A stretch of 64,000 nt of DNA, from positions 415,702 to 479,701 of the forward strand of contig NZ_JAPFRD010000010.1 in NCBI RefSeq assembly GCF_026183695.1. Reading direction: 5' to 3'. Positions 19,822 to 30,874 of the stretch are shown here, in pieces. This DNA comes from Alteromonas aquimaris (lineage in GTDB: Bacteria; Pseudomonadota; Gammaproteobacteria; Enterobacterales; Alteromonadaceae). How positions within the stretch are numbered: position 1 is the stretch's first letter; each line of letters starts with the position of its first letter. The notes under the pieces were generated by a model that was given only the letters and a program-made list of their open reading frames with translations, was not told where the DNA came from and searched no databases. The translations under genes and the position numbers were made by a program.

Positions 19822-21429
19822 GTGCCCATTCTCCGTACTGCGGTAAATGCAAAATCTGAAGCGTTCATAGAAAACGCCTCGCATATGCAAAAGCAGGTAG
19901 ATGACCTGCAGGAAAAGATTGCTCAAATCAAACAAGGAGGCGGTGAAAAGTCAAATCAACGCCATGAATCCAGAGGTAAATTACTACCTCGAGATAGAAT
20001 TAATGCTCTTTTGGATAAAGGCTCACCTTTCTTAGAGATTGGCCAATTGGCTGCATGGGAAGTTTATGAGGATTATGTACCAAGCGCCGGTGTGATCGCG
20101 GGTATTGGTCGGGTCTCCGGTGTTGAATGCATGATTGTCGCCAATGACGCAACAGTAAAGGGTGGCACTTATTACCCCTTGACGGTAAAAAAACATTTAC
20201 GTGCGCAGGCCATTGCGGAAGAAAATCATCTGCCCTGTATTTATTTAGTCGATTCAGGAGGGGCAAATTTACCCCGACAAGACGAAGTGTTTCCCGATAA
20301 AGAACATTTTGGTCGCATATTTTTCAACCAGGCCAATATGTCGGCGAAGAATATTCCACAAATCGCCGTGGTGATGGGCTCTTGCACGGCAGGCGGCGCC
20401 TACGTTCCTGCCATGGCAGATGTCTCCATTATTGTTAAAGAACAGGGTACCATTTTCTTAGGTGGACCGCCCTTAGTTAAAGCCGCCACTGGCGAGGTCG
20501 TATCGGCCGAAGAGTTAGGCGGTGGCGATGTGCATACGCGAACGTCGGGCGTGGCGGACCAATTGGCAAACAATGATCACCATGCATTACAGTTAGCAAG
20601 AGATGCCGTCGCCAGACTCAACCGCACTAAAAATATCGAAATGGATATTAAACCCAGCTGTGATCCCCTATATGAGAGCAGTGAGATTTACGGCATCGTA
20701 CCAAAAGACACCCGTAAAACGTTTGATGTCAGAGAAATTATTGCGCGTATTGTGGATGGGTCAGAATTTGATGAATTTAAGCCTCTGTATGGCACCACAT
20801 TAGTCTGCGGTTTCGCGAGAATTTTTGGCTATCCTGTAGGTATTGTGGCTAACAATGGGATTCTATTTGGTGAAAGTGCATTAAAAGGAGCTCATTTTAT
20901 TGAGCTTTGCGCAACGCGCAAGATCCCTTTGGTATTTCTGCAAAATATCACTGGCTTCATGGTTGGAAAGCAATACGAATCTGGCGGCATTGCCAAGCAT
21001 GGCGCGAAAATGGTCACTGCAGTGGCATGCGCCCAGGTACCGAAGTTGACCGTACTCATTGGCGGCAGTTTTGGGGCCGGTAATTACGGCATGTGTGGGC
21101 GTGCTTACGATCCGCGATTTTTATTCATGTGGCCCAATGCCAGAATATCAGTCATGGGTGGGGAACAGGCCGCAGGCGTGCTCGCCCAGGTGAAGCGCGA
21201 TCAAAAATCCCGCGTAAATGAAAGTTGGTCGGAAGAAGAAGAAAAAGCATTTAAGCAACCCATTATAGATACGTATGAGTCGCAAGGGCATCCTTATTAT
21301 GCTTCTGCTCGGTTATGGGATGATGGGGTTATTGACCCGGCCGATACCCGCATGGTGCTAGGGCTTTCCTTATCTGCAGCATTAAACAAACCCATTGAAG
21401 ACACCCGTTTTGGTGTGTTTCGCATGTAA
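19822..21429 (+). CDS. liuB: 3-Methylcrotonyl-CoA carboxylase, carboxyltransferase (beta) subunit
   Basis: This 535-aa subunit transfers the carboxyl group from biotin on LiuD to methylcrotonyl-CoA, making 3-methylglutaconyl-CoA. It shows acyl-CoA carboxylase carboxyltransferase features: [10 protein letters not shown] near residue 52, [13 protein letters not shown] for the first oxyanion region, and [14 protein letters not shown] in the C-terminal domain. The start codon is GTG, with AAGGAGG 7 bases upstream. An 80-bp interval separates it from liuA. Confidence 0.94.
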   Translation: MPILRTAVNAKSEAFIENASHMQKQVDDLQEKIAQIKQGGGEKSNQRHESRGKLLPRDRINALLDKGSPFLEIGQLAAWEVYEDYVPSAGVIAGIGRVSGVECMIVANDATVKGGTYYPLTVKKHLRAQAIAEENHLPCIYLVDSGGANLPRQDEVFPDKEHFGRIFFNQANMSAKNIPQIAVVMGSCTAGGAYVPAMADVSIIVKEQGTIFLGGPPLVKAATGEVVSAEELGGGDVHTRTSGVADQLANNDHHALQLARDAVARLNRTKNIEMDIKPSCDPLYESSEIYGIVPKDTRKTFDVREIIARIVDGSEFDEFKPLYGTTLVCGFARIFGYPVGIVANNGILFGESALKGAHFIELCATRKIPLVFLQNITGFMVGKQYESGGIAKHGAKMVTAVACAQVPKLTVLIGGSFGAGNYGMCGRAYDPRFLFMWPNARISVMGGEQAAGVLAQVKRDQKSRVNESWSEEEEKAFKQPIIDTYESQGHPYYASARLWDDGVIDPADTRMVLGLSLSAALNKPIEDTRFGVFRM

Positions 21430-21445
21430 CGCGAGAGGAGTTGAA

Positions 21446-22246
21446 ATGGAAAATACAACAGAGAAACCGATTCTTTACCGCGTTGATGATCGTGGTGTGG
21501 CCTTTGTAACCTTGAATAAACCTGCCAAACATAACGCATTTGACGACCATATGATTGGCTTACTCACCGATGCGTTCAAGCGTGCTGGAGAAGATGACCA
21601 AGTGCGAGCTGTCGTGCTTGAGGCAAAGGGAAAAAGCTTTAGTGCTGGCGCTGATTTAAGCTGGATGCAGCGAATGGCAGGTTACAGCCATGCTGAAAAT
21701 GAAAAAGACGCGATGGCGCTGGCGACCATGCTGCAAACGCTTTATACCCTTCCCAAAACCACCATTGCACGCGTTCAGGGAGCCGCCTTCGGTGGTGCAG
21801 TGGGCTTAGTAGCCTGTTGTGATATTGCCATCGGAAGTAAGTTAAGTAAGTTTTGCTTAAGCGAAGTAAAGATAGGGTTGATACCAGCGACTATCAGTCC
21901 TTACGTTATCGAGGCCATGGGCCAACGTATTTGTCGCCGTTACTTTCAAACAGCAGAAGTGTTTTCGGCTCAACGCGCTAGACGACTGGGTTTATTAAGT
22001 GAGTCAGTGACCGAGGAAGAACTGGATATCACTATTGACCAGCTAATTGAACAAATCGTTAAAAATGGCCCCAATGCAGTGGCCCAAGCTAAGCGACTTG
22101 TGCGAGAAGTGGCATATCAACCGATCACTTCAAAGTTAATGCAACAAACCAGCAAAATGATTGCAGATATCCGGGTCTCAGACGAAGGTCAGGAAGGTTT
22201 GCACGCATTTTTAGAAAAGCGTCCCGCAAAATGGCAGGAGAGCTAA
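21446..22246 (+). CDS. liuC: 3-Methylglutaconyl-CoA hydratase (enoyl-CoA hydratase family)
   Basis: A crotonase-fold hydratase of 266 aa converting 3-methylglutaconyl-CoA to HMG-CoA. The oxyanion-hole glycines occur in F-S-A-G-A-D-L-S-W-M and in G-A-A-F-G-G-A-V-G-L. A catalytic-region Glu is present in LSEVKIGLIPA. The ATG at 21446 is preferred over one 51 bases upstream that lies inside liuB, because GAGAGGAG sits about 5 bases before it. Confidence 0.92.
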   Translation: MENTTEKPILYRVDDRGVAFVTLNKPAKHNAFDDHMIGLLTDAFKRAGEDDQVRAVVLEAKGKSFSAGADLSWMQRMAGYSHAENEKDAMALATMLQTLYTLPKTTIARVQGAAFGGAVGLVACCDIAIGSKLSKFCLSEVKIGLIPATISPYVIEAMGQRICRRYFQTAEVFSAQRARRLGLLSESVTEEELDITIDQLIEQIVKNGPNAVAQAKRLVREVAYQPITSKLMQQTSKMIADIRVSDEGQEGLHAFLEKRPAKWQES

Positions 22247-22248
22247 CG

Positions 22249-24261
22249 ATGATTAAAAAAATTCTTATTGCTAACCGCGGAGAAATTGCTTGCCGGGTAA
22301 TTAAAACAGCCCGCCGCATGGGTATTGCCACAGTCGCGGTATATTCCGACGCAGACGCAAATGCATTGCATGTTCACAAAGCAGATGAGTCTATACACAT
22401 TGGTGCGGCACCATCGAAAGAAAGCTATCTGATGGCGGATCGAATTATCGACGCAGCGAAAAAACTGAATGTTGATGCGATACACCCTGGCTACGGCTTT
22501 TTATCTGAAAACGCCGCTTTTGCAGAAAAGTGTAAGCAAAATGACATCATCTTCATCGGTCCCCCTACCAGTGCAATAGAGGCAATGGGTTCCAAATCGG
22601 CTGCAAAACACATCATGGAAAAGGCTGGTGTGCCATTGGTGCCTGGCTATCACGGCAATGATCAAAGCGAAAGTGTACTGAAAAAATCTGCTGATGACAT
22701 GGGTTACCCAGTGTTGTTAAAAGCCGCCGCTGGTGGAGGTGGTAAAGGCATGCGTTTAGTTAACTCAGAAAGTGAGTTTAAAGACGCACTAGGGGCAGCA
22801 AAACGAGAAGCCAGTGCCAGTTTCGGTGACGACACTATGCTGGTTGAAAAGTACCTCACCCAGCCACGCCATGTAGAGATTCAGGTTTTTTGTGATGAAC
22901 ATGGTAACGGTGTTTATTTGTTCGAGCGGGACTGTTCCGTTCAGAGACGCCACCAAAAGGTGATTGAAGAAGCGCCCGCGCCAGGGTTATCAGATGATAT
23001 TCGCCAACAAATGGGTGAAGCTGCGTTAAAAGCCGCGCAAGCCATTAATTATGTGGGGGCCGGTACAGTTGAATTTCTGTACGATAAAGACGGCAGTTTC
23101 TATTTTATGGAAATGAATACGCGTCTTCAGGTGGAGCATCCGGTCACTGAATATATTACGGGTGAAGATTTGGTGGAATGGCAGATTAATGTTGCCCAGG
23201 GCCACACCCTGCCGAAAAATCAGACTGAACTGACCATGCATGGTCATGCCTTTGAGGCGCGTATTTACGCTGAAGATCCTGATAACGATTTTCTACCTTC
23301 TACCGGTCGACTTAAATTACTACAACCCCCTCAGGAAGATAAGCATGTACGCGTAGATACGGGTGTACTTGAAGGCGATGAGGTGTCAGTTTATTACGAT
23401 CCTATGATAGCCAAATTAGTGGTGTGGGACGAAGATCGTGACAAAGCATTGCAGCGATTACTTAAAGCCTTACGAGAGTACTATATTGATGGCGTGGCGA
23501 CTAATATCGAGTTTTTATATAACGTTGCCGCTAGTCAGCCATTTCGTAAACAGGAATTAGTCACTACTTTTATTGAAAAAAATAAACACCTTCTTTTTGC
23601 AAAAGAAGTGGCTCCAGATATAGAAAAGCTTCCCGTAATGGCAGCATTAATGTTGCTCAGTGAACAACAGCGCAGCCGCAAATCCACCGGCGACCCCACT
23701 TCGCCCTGGTCATTACCCACTTCATGGCGGGCCAATGAGCTACACGAGCAAACCCTCACCTTGCATTATGCTGGCAAGGAGTTCGCGCTTAAGGTCAGTG
23801 TTTTAAATGACAGACAAACCGGTTTAACCACTAACGCCTGGAAGGTAAGTTATGAAACCAGTCGATGGGTGGTAACTGGTGAGCTTGTAGAGCACGGTTT
23901 AACAGTTAATTTGGATGGCCATCGCCAACGCTTTACCTGGTCTCAACAGGACAACCAGTTTGTTCTATTCGCGGCGGACGAAGCCTATCACTTCACCCAC
24001 CAGCTTCCTGATTTAGGGGTAGAAGATGATAATAACAGTGCTCAGGGGTTCAATGCTCCAATGAATGGCACAGTGGTTGAGTTATTGGTAACGCCAAATG
24101 AAACCGTTGAAAAAGGTACCACACTTATGGTGATGGAAGCCATGAAAATGGAGCACAGCATCAAAGCGCCCGCAACAGGCAAAGTGACGTCATTTTTCTA
24201 TCGAGCCGGTGAATTGGTCGACGGTGGTGCACCACTACTGGAGTTTGAAGAAGATGAATAG
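22249..24261 (+). CDS. liuD: 3-Methylcrotonyl-CoA carboxylase, biotin-containing (alpha) subunit
   Basis: The 670-aa subunit combines an N-terminal biotin carboxylase (ATP-grasp, with [13 protein letters not shown] near residue 160 and the [13 protein letters not shown] loop near 290) and a C-terminal biotinyl domain. The biotin attachment motif is EAMKMEH, with the lysine about 38 residues from the end (near K633). It charges biotin with bicarbonate and ATP for LiuB. The start at 22249 lies 2 bp after the liuC stop, with GGAGAG upstream. The 3' end overlaps liuE by 8 bp. Confidence 0.95.
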   Translation: MIKKILIANRGEIACRVIKTARRMGIATVAVYSDADANALHVHKADESIHIGAAPSKESYLMADRIIDAAKKLNVDAIHPGYGFLSENAAFAEKCKQNDIIFIGPPTSAIEAMGSKSAAKHIMEKAGVPLVPGYHGNDQSESVLKKSADDMGYPVLLKAAAGGGGKGMRLVNSESEFKDALGAAKREASASFGDDTMLVEKYLTQPRHVEIQVFCDEHGNGVYLFERDCSVQRRHQKVIEEAPAPGLSDDIRQQMGEAALKAAQAINYVGAGTVEFLYDKDGSFYFMEMNTRLQVEHPVTEYITGEDLVEWQINVAQGHTLPKNQTELTMHGHAFEARIYAEDPDNDFLPSTGRLKLLQPPQEDKHVRVDTGVLEGDEVSVYYDPMIAKLVVWDEDRDKALQRLLKALREYYIDGVATNIEFLYNVAASQPFRKQELVTTFIEKNKHLLFAKEVAPDIEKLPVMAALMLLSEQQRSRKSTGDPTSPWSLPTSWRANELHEQTLTLHYAGKEFALKVSVLNDRQTGLTTNAWKVSYETSRWVVTGELVEHGLTVNLDGHRQRFTWSQQDNQFVLFAADEAYHFTHQLPDLGVEDDNNSAQGFNAPMNGTVVELLVTPNETVEKGTTLMVMEAMKMEHSIKAPATGKVTSFFYRAGELVDGGAPLLEFEEDE

Positions 24262-25156
24262 ACGATCCTACCCTGCACAGGTCAGTATCGTGGAAGTGGG
24301 CCCGCGGGACGGTCTTCAGAACGAAAAAACGCCCGTCTCTACACAAAGTAAAGTGGAACTAGTTCACAATCTGGTGAACGCAGGGTTGAAGCGCATTGAA
24401 ACCGGTAGCTTTGTGTCACCTAAATGGGTACCGCAAATGGCTGACTCCTCGGACGTATTTACGCGTATCAAGCGTCACAAAGGTGTCACATATTCGGCCC
24501 TAACGCCAAATATGAAGGGCTTCGAGGCAGCCCTGCAAGCCGGAGCAGACGAGGTGGCGGTATTTGGTGCCGCTTCAGAAAGCTTTTCTCAGCGCAATAT
24601 TAATTGTTCGATTGAGGACAGCTTAAATCGTTTTGCGCCTGTGGTCGAAGCAGCTCAAACAGCCGGTATCAAGGTGCGAGGTTACGTCTCTTGCGTACTT
24701 GGTTGTCCTTATGAAGGTGAGATTTCGCCCACTGCGGTTGCCGAGGTGAGTAAACGATTGCTGGATATGGGTTGTTACGAAATTTCACTGGGTGACACGA
24801 TTGGAACTGGGACTCCAGTGAAAACCGCTGCCATGTTGGAAGAAGTGCTAAATTGGATCCCTGTCAATCAGGTAGCGGCTCATTTCCACGACACCTACGG
24901 CCAGGCGTTGGCAAACTTAACCATTGCCTTGCAATACGGCGTTGCCACTATTGACAGCGCAGTGGCTGGTTTAGGGGGATGCCCTTATGCCAGGGGAGCG
25001 AGTGGGAACGTGGCGACAGAAGATGTGGTTTACATGCTTAATGGTATGGGAATTAAAACAGGCATCGATCTGCATAAACTATTACATGCGGCTCGTGGGA
25101 TAAGTAATGTGATAAAACGCCCTCCGTCTTCAAAGGTGGCCAACGCGTTAGCCTAG
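24254..25156 (+). CDS. liuE: Hydroxymethylglutaryl-CoA lyase
   Basis: This enzyme splits HMG-CoA into acetyl-CoA and acetoacetate, the last step encoded by the operon. At 300 aa it is full length. It has the TIM-barrel signature [11 protein letters not shown] near residue 11, the metal-site motif H-F-H-D-T-Y-G, and the catalytic-cysteine loop G-L-G-G-C-P-Y-A near residue 238. The start ATG at 24254 overlaps the liuD end by 8 bp. A strong terminator follows directly. Confidence 0.95.
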   Translation: MNRRSYPAQVSIVEVGPRDGLQNEKTPVSTQSKVELVHNLVNAGLKRIETGSFVSPKWVPQMADSSDVFTRIKRHKGVTYSALTPNMKGFEAALQAGADEVAVFGAASESFSQRNINCSIEDSLNRFAPVVEAAQTAGIKVRGYVSCVLGCPYEGEISPTAVAEVSKRLLDMGCYEISLGDTIGTGTPVKTAAMLEEVLNWIPVNQVAAHFHDTYGQALANLTIALQYGVATIDSAVAGLGGCPYARGASGNVATEDVVYMLNGMGIKTGIDLHKLLHAARGISNVIKRPPSSKVANALA

Positions 25157-25162
25157 ATACAC

Positions 25163-25192
25163 AAAAATAGCGCCTTAAGGCGCTATTTTTTT
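25163..25192. terminator. Bidirectional rho-independent terminator of the liu operon
   Basis: A 12-bp perfect stem, AAAAATAGCGCC / GGCGCTATTTTT with a TTAA loop, begins 7 bases after the liuE stop. T-runs follow on both strands, so it can also end the convergent SRPBCC gene. Confidence 0.93.
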
Positions 25193-25208
25193 ATCACGAT
25201 AACCCTTA

Positions 25209-25745
25209 TCAACTTTGGTTTTCCGAGACTGTTTTTAAATTCTCCAGCCCTTTTTCAAAATCCGGACCTATCATATCGTCCATCATGAGAACGAAGTAAC
25301 GTTCAACCGGATTGTTACCGACTTTCCCCTTGTCAATCCAGGTAACACGAGTACCTTCATCGCCAATTGGTTCAAGTTCAAATAAACCTGTCGAGCCCAT
25401 TTCAAATTCAGGAAAATACAAGCTATAGACCACTTTTTTGTTATGTTCTAACTCAGTAATCTCCATTTGGCCACTTCCTTCACTTTCGCTTACCCACTCA
25501 GAGCGCATTCCGATAGCTCGGTCAGGGCCCTTATAGGTAACCTCCATTGCAGGATCACGTTTAAACCACACTCCCCACTTAGGCCACGATTTCAAATCCA
25601 CCACATTCGAATAAATCGTTTGCGCGGGGGCCTTGATGACAATGCTGCGTTTAACTTCATATTCTTTTGGTAGGGTGAAGCCCACGGCCACCGCAATAAT
25701 CAACAGTGCGACCACTGCTACCAATATTTTCTTTAACGCTGACAT
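25209..25745 (-). CDS. SRPBCC-family protein with N-terminal membrane anchor
   Basis: A 178-aa protein with a hydrophobic N-terminal helix (about residues 5-24) followed by a START/Bet-v1-like SRPBCC (polyketide cyclase/dehydrase) domain of about 145 residues. That domain begins at E-V-K-R-S-I-V-I-K-A-P-A and includes W-P-K-W-G-V-W. Such domains bind hydrophobic ligands, but the ligand and role are unknown. The ATG at 25745 is chosen because GGAGAG lies 4 bases upstream; earlier in-frame starts lack one. It is convergent with liuE across the terminator. Confidence 0.82.
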   Translation of the reverse strand: MSALKKILVAVVALLIIAVAVGFTLPKEYEVKRSIVIKAPAQTIYSNVVDLKSWPKWGVWFKRDPAMEVTYKGPDRAIGMRSEWVSESEGSGQMEITELEHNKKVVYSLYFPEFEMGSTGLFELEPIGDEGTRVTWIDKGKVGNNPVERYFVLMMDDMIGPDFEKGLENLKTVSENQS

Positions 25746-25791
25746 GATTCTCTCCATGGGGATGTTAACCAAACAACTTTATAACATTTTA

Positions 25792-26775
25792 TTAACACTT
25801 GTTAGTAAAAAATGTATTGAAACCGCGACTAAATTTATCTATGACATATTCGCGCACTTGCTTTTCATCTATCGCACTTAGCCACGTCACATTATACCCA
25901 GCGTGGTCATCGCAAGTAATAGCACCGGCACGCGGAGGCTCGATATCAACCACAACAGTCGCTGTAGACACTTGCCAGCTAGGTTTCGGAAGACCTAACA
26001 ACGCTGTCGCAAGAATATCCCACATAAAATAGGTAAATTCATAACTGGGAATGGATGTGGTAGTAGCAGCCCAGAATTGGCCCGCCAGTTCAGATAACTC
26101 GCTGTTGACGTTGGACAATTGAGTTAGAAACTGCCGATCGATAGGCAATGCATTCGTAACATCTAACGGCACCAGACATAGGTTTACCCCAGATTCAATC
26201 AGCGTTTTGGTCGCCAAGGGATCCCAGTACGCATTCCATTCTTGCGACCCATCGCTATCGTGCATGGCGACATTACCTTTCACCTGGATGGCACCTGCCA
26301 TCCAGATAACCTGCTCAATCTTGGATCGGAGGTCGGCTCGCCGATGTATGACCTTCGCAAGATTCGTGGCAGGACCTGTCATGAGTATAGTGACGGGTTC
26401 GTCTGCAAGCGAAAGATACTCTGCTAACCAGGAATGCGCGTCTTTTTTGCTCACATTGTCTCTTACCTCTTTAGTACGCAGCATTACTGGTAAAGCATGG
26501 CAGAATTTAGGTTGCGCCCGCCAATCTGGTGGAAACGGATTAAGTCCAGCTAAGGTACCCACCGCGACTGGTACAGACGCATTATTGGTTAGAGTGAGAA
26601 TTTTTAGTGTGGAGAGCAAGGCGTCATCAGGGTAACAATCTGCAGGTGTGATCAATACGCCTACAAGCTCTACTTCCTCCATGGTTACCAACAGCAACAA
26701 TGAGAGTAAATCATCTATGCCACCATCGTGATCAAAAATGACCTTTTTCTTTTTATTCGAATCTTTGCTTTGCAT
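25792..26775 (-). CDS. Nucleoside hydrolase (inosine/uridine-preferring family)
   Basis: This is a Ca-dependent N-ribohydrolase of about 327 aa that would release the base from ribonucleosides. The N-terminal metal-binding motif D-H-D-G-G-I-D-D is intact, and the second half has M-T-G-P-A-T-N-L-A and the distal W-N-A-Y-W-D-P-L-A signature. The frame continues 41 codons upstream, into the glgC promoter. The ATG at 26775 puts the catalytic Asp cluster near the N-terminus, as in the family, so it is preferred, although no clear ribosome binding site precedes it. Confidence 0.85.
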   Translation of the reverse strand: MQSKDSNKKKKVIFDHDGGIDDLLSLLLLVTMEEVELVGVLITPADCYPDDALLSTLKILTLTNNASVPVAVGTLAGLNPFPPDWRAQPKFCHALPVMLRTKEVRDNVSKKDAHSWLAEYLSLADEPVTILMTGPATNLAKVIHRRADLRSKIEQVIWMAGAIQVKGNVAMHDSDGSQEWNAYWDPLATKTLIESGVNLCLVPLDVTNALPIDRQFLTQLSNVNSELSELAGQFWAATTTSIPSYEFTYFMWDILATALLGLPKPSWQVSTATVVVDIEPPRAGAITCDDHAGYNVTWLSAIDEKQVREYVIDKFSRGFNTFFTNKC

Positions 26776-26879
26776 TAGGTGTTTACTGGCTAATTTTAAG
26801 TTAGTGTGTAAGATAATTAAATTAACATGAATAAAGTCACGACACAGCGGTAATGTGTCACTTACAAGGAGCGCCGCCA

Positions 26880-28157
26880 ATGGTGGATAAAAGTTCACGT
26901 TATATCAGTAATTTGACCCGCGACACCTATGCTTTGATACTGGCAGGGGGCAAAGGGTCTCGGTTGCATGAGCTTACCAATTGGCGCGCTAAACCGGCAC
27001 TGTACTTTGGTGGTAAATTCCGCATTATTGATTTCCCCTTATCCAATTGTGTCAACTCTGGTATTCGTAGAATAGGTGTGGTCACACAATATAAATCGCA
27101 TTCGCTGATTCGACATTTAGTGCGCGGCTGGGGACACTTTAAGAAGGAGCTGGGTGAGTCGGTTGAGATATTACCCGCTTCGCAACGATTTTCCGAAAGC
27201 TGGTATGAAGGTACCGCCGATGCGGTGTTTCAGAATATTGATATTATTCGTGACGAATTACCCAAGTATGTAATGATTTTGTCAGGTGACCATATTTATC
27301 GCATGGATTACGGACAAATGTTGGCACACCATGTGGAAAATAAAGCAAAAATGACCGTCTCCTGTATGTCAGTGCCCATCCAGGAAGCTGCCGGAGCCTT
27401 TGGGGTAATGTCTGTTGATGAGCATTACCGCATCCACGGATTTGAGGAAAAGCCCGCGAGACCTACCCCATTGCCGAATGACCCGGATCGCTGCCTGGCT
27501 TCAATGGGAAATTATGTTTTTGATACGGAGTTTTTATTCGATCAACTCCTTCGTGACGCGCAAACCTCGGGTTCAGAGCGAGATTTTGGCAAAGATATCA
27601 TACCCGCCATCATCAAAGACCATGATGTGTTTGCCTACCCTTTTGAAAAATCCGCAGGTGGCAACGTGTACTGGCGGGATGTCGGCACCATTGATTCATT
27701 TTGGGAAGCCAATATGGAAATGGTCGCTCCGGTACCTCAACTTAATCTGTATGACCATAAATGGCCTATCTGGACTTATCAGGAACAATTGCCGCCAGCA
27801 AAATTTGTCTGGGAAGAACAGGATCGTCGCGGAGAAGCAATTAATTCGGTGGTCTCTGGAGGCTGCATCATCTCCGGCTCGACTTTACGCAGAAGCTTAG
27901 TTTTTTCCAATGTTCGCGTGCATTCATACGGGCTAATTGAAGAAGCGGTGATTTTGCCAGATGTGGAAATCATGCGTCACTGTAAATTAAAAAAGGTGGT
28001 GATCGATCGAGGATGTGTGGTCCCAGAAGGAACCACAATAGGTTATGACCATGAACACGATCGTGCCAGGGGATTCCGAGTATCTGACAAAGGGGTCGTT
28101 CTGGTTACCCGGGAAATGCTTAATCAACCTGTTGGCGGACTTAATCCCGCTTCCTAG
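26880..28157 (+). CDS. glgC: Glucose-1-phosphate adenylyltransferase (ADP-glucose pyrophosphorylase)
   Basis: It makes ADP-glucose, the glucosyl donor for glycogen. The 425-aa length is close to E. coli GlgC (431). The nucleotidyltransferase signature [24 protein letters not shown] and the C-terminal beta-helix part are present. The ATG at 26880 with AAGGAG 9 bases upstream is preferred over an in-frame ATG at 26853. The usual partners glgA/glgB/glgP are not in the window. The 3' end overlaps the convergent hydrolase by 17 bp. Confidence 0.95.
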   Translation: MVDKSSRYISNLTRDTYALILAGGKGSRLHELTNWRAKPALYFGGKFRIIDFPLSNCVNSGIRRIGVVTQYKSHSLIRHLVRGWGHFKKELGESVEILPASQRFSESWYEGTADAVFQNIDIIRDELPKYVMILSGDHIYRMDYGQMLAHHVENKAKMTVSCMSVPIQEAAGAFGVMSVDEHYRIHGFEEKPARPTPLPNDPDRCLASMGNYVFDTEFLFDQLLRDAQTSGSERDFGKDIIPAIIKDHDVFAYPFEKSAGGNVYWRDVGTIDSFWEANMEMVAPVPQLNLYDHKWPIWTYQEQLPPAKFVWEEQDRRGEAINSVVSGGCIISGSTLRRSLVFSNVRVHSYGLIEEAVILPDVEIMRHCKLKKVVIDRGCVVPEGTTIGYDHEHDRARGFRVSDKGVVLVTREMLNQPVGGLNPAS

Positions 28158-28986
28158 TACCGTTCTGCCAGCGAAACAATGTGTGCTCAATAAGGGAAGC
28201 TGTAGATTCCGGGTACTCTAAGGGAAACATATGCCCGCCTGACATAATTACATGTTCAAGGCTATTTTGTTTTATAAAAAGATCTCGCATATAGGGCATA
28301 CATACAGTGGAATCTTTTCCTGTAACCAGCAACCCCGGGCACTGAAGCTTACCTGCAAAAGTATTTAAATTGTCGGGAACGTTCCGAAAAATAGCGGCCT
28401 CAATGTCATGTCGAAAAGTGAGTCGAATGGCATTTTGTTCTCTTTTGGTCGCGCTATGTACGTAATCTTCCACACAGCGCCTATCCATTTCAGCAAAAAG
28501 GGCCTTATTGGAAAAATACTCGACCATGTCCATAGAGCCAGTCCATTGGGTATTGCGTGTTTTCGCTAGACCAGCTGGCGTGATCTTATCAATTAAAGGG
28601 GTTTTCTTAAGCACTTTGACTAGATGACTACGCCAGCCAGTGACCAACGGTGGGTCCAACATGATTAGTCCTGCCACTTTTGCTGGCGCTAAGCACGCGG
28701 CCATATATGAAACCACGGCACCAAACGAATGACCGACCAGAAACACACGCTCATCTGACTCACTGTGTAACTGAAGATAGTTTAACAACTCCTGGACAAT
28801 ATATGACCAGTTATCACTTACAGGCCAATGGGGATCGTGACCTAACTTTTCTTTCCCCGATATCCGAAAGTGTGAGGGAAGTGCTTCTACTAACGTGCGG
28901 TAGCTCCCAAAAGGAAAACCGTTAGCATGGGCAAAATGTAAACAAATTTTCTGTTCCGGCTGAAACGTCATGATATTAAAATGCAT
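28141..28986 (-). CDS. Alpha/beta hydrolase
   Basis: A 281-aa cytoplasmic alpha/beta-hydrolase. The nucleophile elbow is V-G-H-S-F-G-A (about residues 83-89), an acid candidate lies in the T-G-K-D-S-T-V strand near residue 224, and the histidine is in S-G-G-H-M-F-P near 247. The substrate is unknown. The start is ambiguous (ATG at 28986 or 28971). It is convergent with glgC (17-bp overlap) and divergent from the thioesterase. Confidence 0.85.
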   Translation of the reverse strand: MHFNIMTFQPEQKICLHFAHANGFPFGSYRTLVEALPSHFRISGKEKLGHDPHWPVSDNWSYIVQELLNYLQLHSESDERVFLVGHSFGAVVSYMAACLAPAKVAGLIMLDPPLVTGWRSHLVKVLKKTPLIDKITPAGLAKTRNTQWTGSMDMVEYFSNKALFAEMDRRCVEDYVHSATKREQNAIRLTFRHDIEAAIFRNVPDNLNTFAGKLQCPGLLVTGKDSTVCMPYMRDLFIKQNSLEHVIMSGGHMFPLEYPESTASLIEHTLFRWQNGTRKRD

Positions 28987-29057
28987 CCCTCAGGTATTGG
29001 CGCTCACCCATTATTTCGTTATGATGCACTCTACCCTAACTCATCTGACCAGATCAA

Positions 29058-29876
29058 ATGTTTGTAGACGACTTACTTAATTTATCTCAGCCATCAGTCC
29101 TCAATGATACAGTCAGTGAATTCACTGCACTGACTATTCCGAAAGACTGGTCTCAGGGGCGTACTGCATTTGGCGGTATTTCTGCTGCTATTGTTTACAC
29201 TGCAATAAAGCAAATGGTAAACGATGACACCCGACTCTTACGCTCGTTTACCACTAACTTTGTCGGACCTTTAGCCTTAGATACTGAATTCACAGTCAGA
29301 GTTACCAAACTGCGCGCAGGAAAAAATGTTTCTCAATATACCGGTGAAGTTATTCAAAATGGCCACGTGTGTGTATTTTCGCAAGCGTGTTTTGCGCTTG
29401 CGCGCAAGTCAAAAATAGCGGTTGAAAACAGTCAACGGCATTCTATGCCAGCACCCACAAAAGCTAAATTTATCCCACAGATCCCTAAAATAACCCCGAA
29501 ATTTATTCAGCATTTTGATTTATCAATCGATCAGGGTGGAATACCTTTTACAGGGAAGAAAACAGCTAGTTATCATGGATATATGCGGTTTTCTAATCCG
29601 CCAGAAAAAATTCATGATGCCCATGTTATTGCCCTGATTGATGCCTGGCCGCCCACTCTACTACAAATGCTTAGATGGCCGGCTCCTGCCAGTACAGGAA
29701 GTTGGAATATTGAATTCATCCACCCGCATAGAGAAGTGTCGGGCGAAGATTGGTTTGCTTATCAGGCCCACACTCGTCAGGCAGCTGATGGCTATGGACA
29801 TGTCGAAGCAACAATTTGGGACAAATATAATCAGGTGATAGCACTTAGTCGTCAAACCGTTGCCGTTTTCGATTAA
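29058..29876 (+). CDS. Acyl-CoA thioesterase family protein (double hotdog)
   Basis: A 272-aa TesB-like protein with two hotdog halves. The N-terminal half includes W-S-Q-G-R-T-A-F-G-G-I-S-A-A, where the G-G motif follows the usual thioesterase pattern, and the C-terminal half contains I-A-L-I-D-A-W-P-P. It probably cleaves acyl-CoA thioesters; chain-length preference cannot be told. The 3' end overlaps the stop of the convergent HDOD gene by 4 bp. Confidence 0.82.
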   Translation: MFVDDLLNLSQPSVLNDTVSEFTALTIPKDWSQGRTAFGGISAAIVYTAIKQMVNDDTRLLRSFTTNFVGPLALDTEFTVRVTKLRAGKNVSQYTGEVIQNGHVCVFSQACFALARKSKIAVENSQRHSMPAPTKAKFIPQIPKITPKFIQHFDLSIDQGGIPFTGKKTASYHGYMRFSNPPEKIHDAHVIALIDAWPPTLLQMLRWPAPASTGSWNIEFIHPHREVSGEDWFAYQAHTRQAADGYGHVEATIWDKYNQVIALSRQTVAVFD

Positions 29877-30718
29877 TAAAGCATAAAGGCGCTGGGGTTA
29901 AATAAGGAAATTACACTTAAACACTGTAGATTAGTGATATCCAGCGCATCTTCTAAATCGTCCATCTCCAACGCGAGGGATTCGTGAAGGTGTGGTTCTA
30001 AGTTACTGTAACTTGGATAAATTTCAGGATTAACATTATCTAATGCTAATACATAACTTAGCTGTAAAATACGTTCATCTTCAACGGTGCGTTCATCAAA
30101 TACCTGATGGACTTGGTTTATGGGTCGATATATCCCTTCAGGAATACCCCACTGCTTTACCAGCTCAGCTGACAACTCAGCGTATGTGAAGCCCAGTATA
30201 GCCTGCTGTAGTTCAGCGGGGCTAACACGCTCATTAAAGGCTAAGCAGCGTTCCGCCTGTTTAGGTTGTGCTTGTGAGATGACGAGTTCGCCAATGTTGT
30301 GTAACAGGCCGGCCACGAATAATCGTTCTGGCTCTCTAATTCCTCTTTGCTCAGCAATAAACTTAGCTAATAAGCCACACGAAACGCTTTGTTCCCAAAA
30401 TTTGTCCAGATCAATGACAGTTCCATCTACTTCACTAAATGCGTGCGTAACACCATAAGCCAGCGCCAAGTCGTACGCAGAGCGGGTACCAATAACCTGA
30501 AGCGCTTTCCCAATAGTTTCGATTTTATTGGGGAAGCGATATAGTGCACTGTTTGACACTTTAAGGATTTGTGATGCCAGCGCAGGATCAAACGAAATAA
30601 TCTCGGCTATATCGTCAATTGACGCAGCATTATCGTCGAGACACTCTTTTAACCGGGCGACCGCATCCGGTAAGACGTATATGTCTTTAGCATTTGCGGC
30701 AATATCTTTTACGCTCAT
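29873..30718 (-). CDS. HDOD-domain protein
   Basis: A 281-aa protein made largely of an HDOD domain (about residues 10-205). It contains L-F-V-A-G-L-L-H-N-I-G-E-L-V-I, the position of the degenerate HD site in which the catalytic His-Asp pair is not conserved as in true HD-GYP enzymes. HDOD proteins act in signal-regulation scaffolds, often with two-component systems. The ATG at 30718 (MSVKD) is preferred over a start 15 codons upstream; GGAG lies 11 bases before it. No kinase is adjacent. Confidence 0.85.
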   Translation of the reverse strand: MSVKDIAANAKDIYVLPDAVARLKECLDDNAASIDDIAEIISFDPALASQILKVSNSALYRFPNKIETIGKALQVIGTRSAYDLALAYGVTHAFSEVDGTVIDLDKFWEQSVSCGLLAKFIAEQRGIREPERLFVAGLLHNIGELVISQAQPKQAERCLAFNERVSPAELQQAILGFTYAELSAELVKQWGIPEGIYRPINQVHQVFDERTVEDERILQLSYVLALDNVNPEIYPSYSNLEPHLHESLALEMDDLEDALDITNLQCLSVISLFNPSAFMLY

Positions 30719-30874
30719 TGAATAGCAACTCCGAAAGCCATCCTGCAAATCAAAGGATCGCATACTTCAGTTCCGTTGATAATTGAGGTTATCCTAACTA
30801 GTACGTATAGGCCATTTAACCCATCAGTTCCACCTATTTTACTGAGTTTTTTAAAAATAATCTTCAACAATTCC

